Below the pieces are notes generated by a model. The model searched no databases and was not told the DNA's origin. It saw nothing but the letters and a program-made list of their open reading frames with translations. The position numbers and the translations under genes were made by a program. A stretch of 64,000 nt of DNA from Pseudomonas versuta (GTDB lineage: Bacteria > Pseudomonadota > Gammaproteobacteria > Pseudomonadales > Pseudomonadaceae): assembly GCF_001294575.1 (NCBI RefSeq), contig NZ_CP012676.1, positions 1,488,001 to 1,552,000 of the forward strand, read 5' to 3'. Shown here piece after piece: positions 63,366 through 64,000 of the stretch; the first letter of the stretch is position 1, and the number at the start of each line of letters is the position of its first letter.

Positions 63366-64000
63366 ACCTGCCCATTGCTTTGAACCGTATTCGCAGCAAA
63401 CCCTGGTTGTGGTCGTTTCTGGCGGCCTTGCTGGTATGGCTGGCCACCCTGGCGTTTACCGCCGGTGAGGGCGCGGGTGCGCTGACCTCCAGTGCGCTGT
63501 CGTTCTCGGCATTTTTTGTCATCGTCGGCGTGGGGCAGATGTTTGTCATCACCACCGGCCCCGGCAATATCGACCTGTCGATTCCGGCCAATATCGCCCT
63601 CAGTGGTGCGGTCGGCATGAAGTTGATGGACAGCCAGAACGGCCTGATTGCCTTGGGTGTGGCCGGGGTGCTGGGGGTTGGCGTGCTGGTGGGGTGCGCC
63701 AACTACGCGCTGATTCGCCTGCTGCGTATCCCGCCGATCATCGCCACCCTGTCGGCAAGCTTTCTGTTGCAGTCCATGGCCATTGCCTACGGGCGCAGCG
63801 TGCGGATCGCGCCGCCGGAGCTGTTCTACCAGTTCTCTACCGGCAAGTGGCTGGGCATTCCTTATCTGGCGCTGGCCGTCGCCTTGCTTACGGTACTCGC
63901 CGGTTACCTGTTGACGCGCACCCGCTATGGACGCTGGACCCTGGCCATCGGCCAGAACATGCGTGCTGCCGAACTGGCCGGCGTACGAGTCGAACGGGTG
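63362..64000 (+). CDS. Second sugar ABC transporter permease (partial, runs off the window)
   Basis: The 213 visible codons encode [30 protein letters not shown], then GVGQMFVITTGPGNIDLSIPANIALSGAVGMKLM (again the xNIDLS permease motif) and LLRIPPIIATLSASFLLQSMAIAYGR. It is a second BPD_transp_2 permease, so the transporter uses a heterodimeric channel. The ATG overlaps the preceding stop. Confidence 0.9.
   Translation, partial: MNLPIALNRIRSKPWLWSFLAALLVWLATLAFTAGEGAGALTSSALSFSAFFVIVGVGQMFVITTGPGNIDLSIPANIALSGAVGMKLMDSQNGLIALGVAGVLGVGVLVGCANYALIRLLRIPPIIATLSASFLLQSMAIAYGRSVRIAPPELFYQFSTGKWLGIPYLALAVALLTVLAGYLLTRTRYGRWTLAIGQNMRAAELAGVRVERV

Overview
The window is about 64 kb of a GC-rich gammaproteobacterial chromosome, almost certainly a Pseudomonas of the fluorescens/putida type. 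The evidence is the gene families (glcDE, gltS, an msuEDC-sfnR cluster, vanAB with an OprD porin, sotB, mntP), the Pseudomonas-style REP elements built on GTAGGAGCGAGCTTGCTCGCGAGC, and a second dispersed repeat built on GTAGTCGCTGACGAGG. It reads as accessory catabolic chromosome. I saw no rRNA, tRNA, CRISPR array, IS transposase or prophage.

Layout. 1-2.7 kb: glycolate oxidase glcDE, a decayed gene remnant and a VOC protein. 2.7-6.6 kb: a LysR regulator, an AT-richer gap, the glutamate/Na+ symporter gltS and a DUF1523 protein. 6.8-10.6 kb: one minus-strand operon of a COG4705 membrane protein, a lipoprotein, a response regulator, a sensor kinase and an EamA permease. 10.8-20.8 kb: an organosulfur scavenging region. 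It holds a DszC/SfnB-like oxygenase and an LLM monooxygenase transcribed divergently, a YdhS-like flavoprotein, a frameshifted aldo/keto reductase, and msuE-msuD-msuC-sfnR. Three sigma-54 promoters and tandem GTTGC-N4-GCAAC palindromes tie this region into one probable SfnR regulon. 21-28.4 kb: two PotF-like polyamine-binding proteins, a DmpA-type P1 peptidase, an M20 dipeptidase, a LuxR regulator and a frameshifted amidohydrolase. 28.5-33.9 kb: nikABCDE (nikA frameshifted) divergent from nikR, with a NikR box between them.

34-46.2 kb: an SDR, two LacI-type regulators flanking a 1695-residue RHS protein with an unrecognised C-terminus, then a mocD-mocE-mocF-like three-component oxygenase with a TIM-barrel partner. 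46.1-53.7 kb: the vanillate region, with an MFS protein, vanK, an OprD porin, vanR, vanB and vanA; four TGGATCCA palindromes look like VanR operators. 53.9-57.6 kb: a metallophosphoesterase, sotB, and mntP behind a yybP-ykoY manganese riboswitch. 57.6-64 kb: a two-component system divergent from a ribose-type sugar ABC transporter that runs off the window.

The common theme is scavenging of plant- or soil-derived compounds: sulfonates and sulfones, polyamine conjugates, methylated cyclitols (inferred) and lignin-derived vanillate, each with a local regulator. Three genes (aldo/keto reductase, amidohydrolase, nikA) carry apparent single-base deletions in short G/C runs, so either they are recent pseudogenes or the assembly has indel errors there. 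Three genes take their stop codon from a dispersed repeat.
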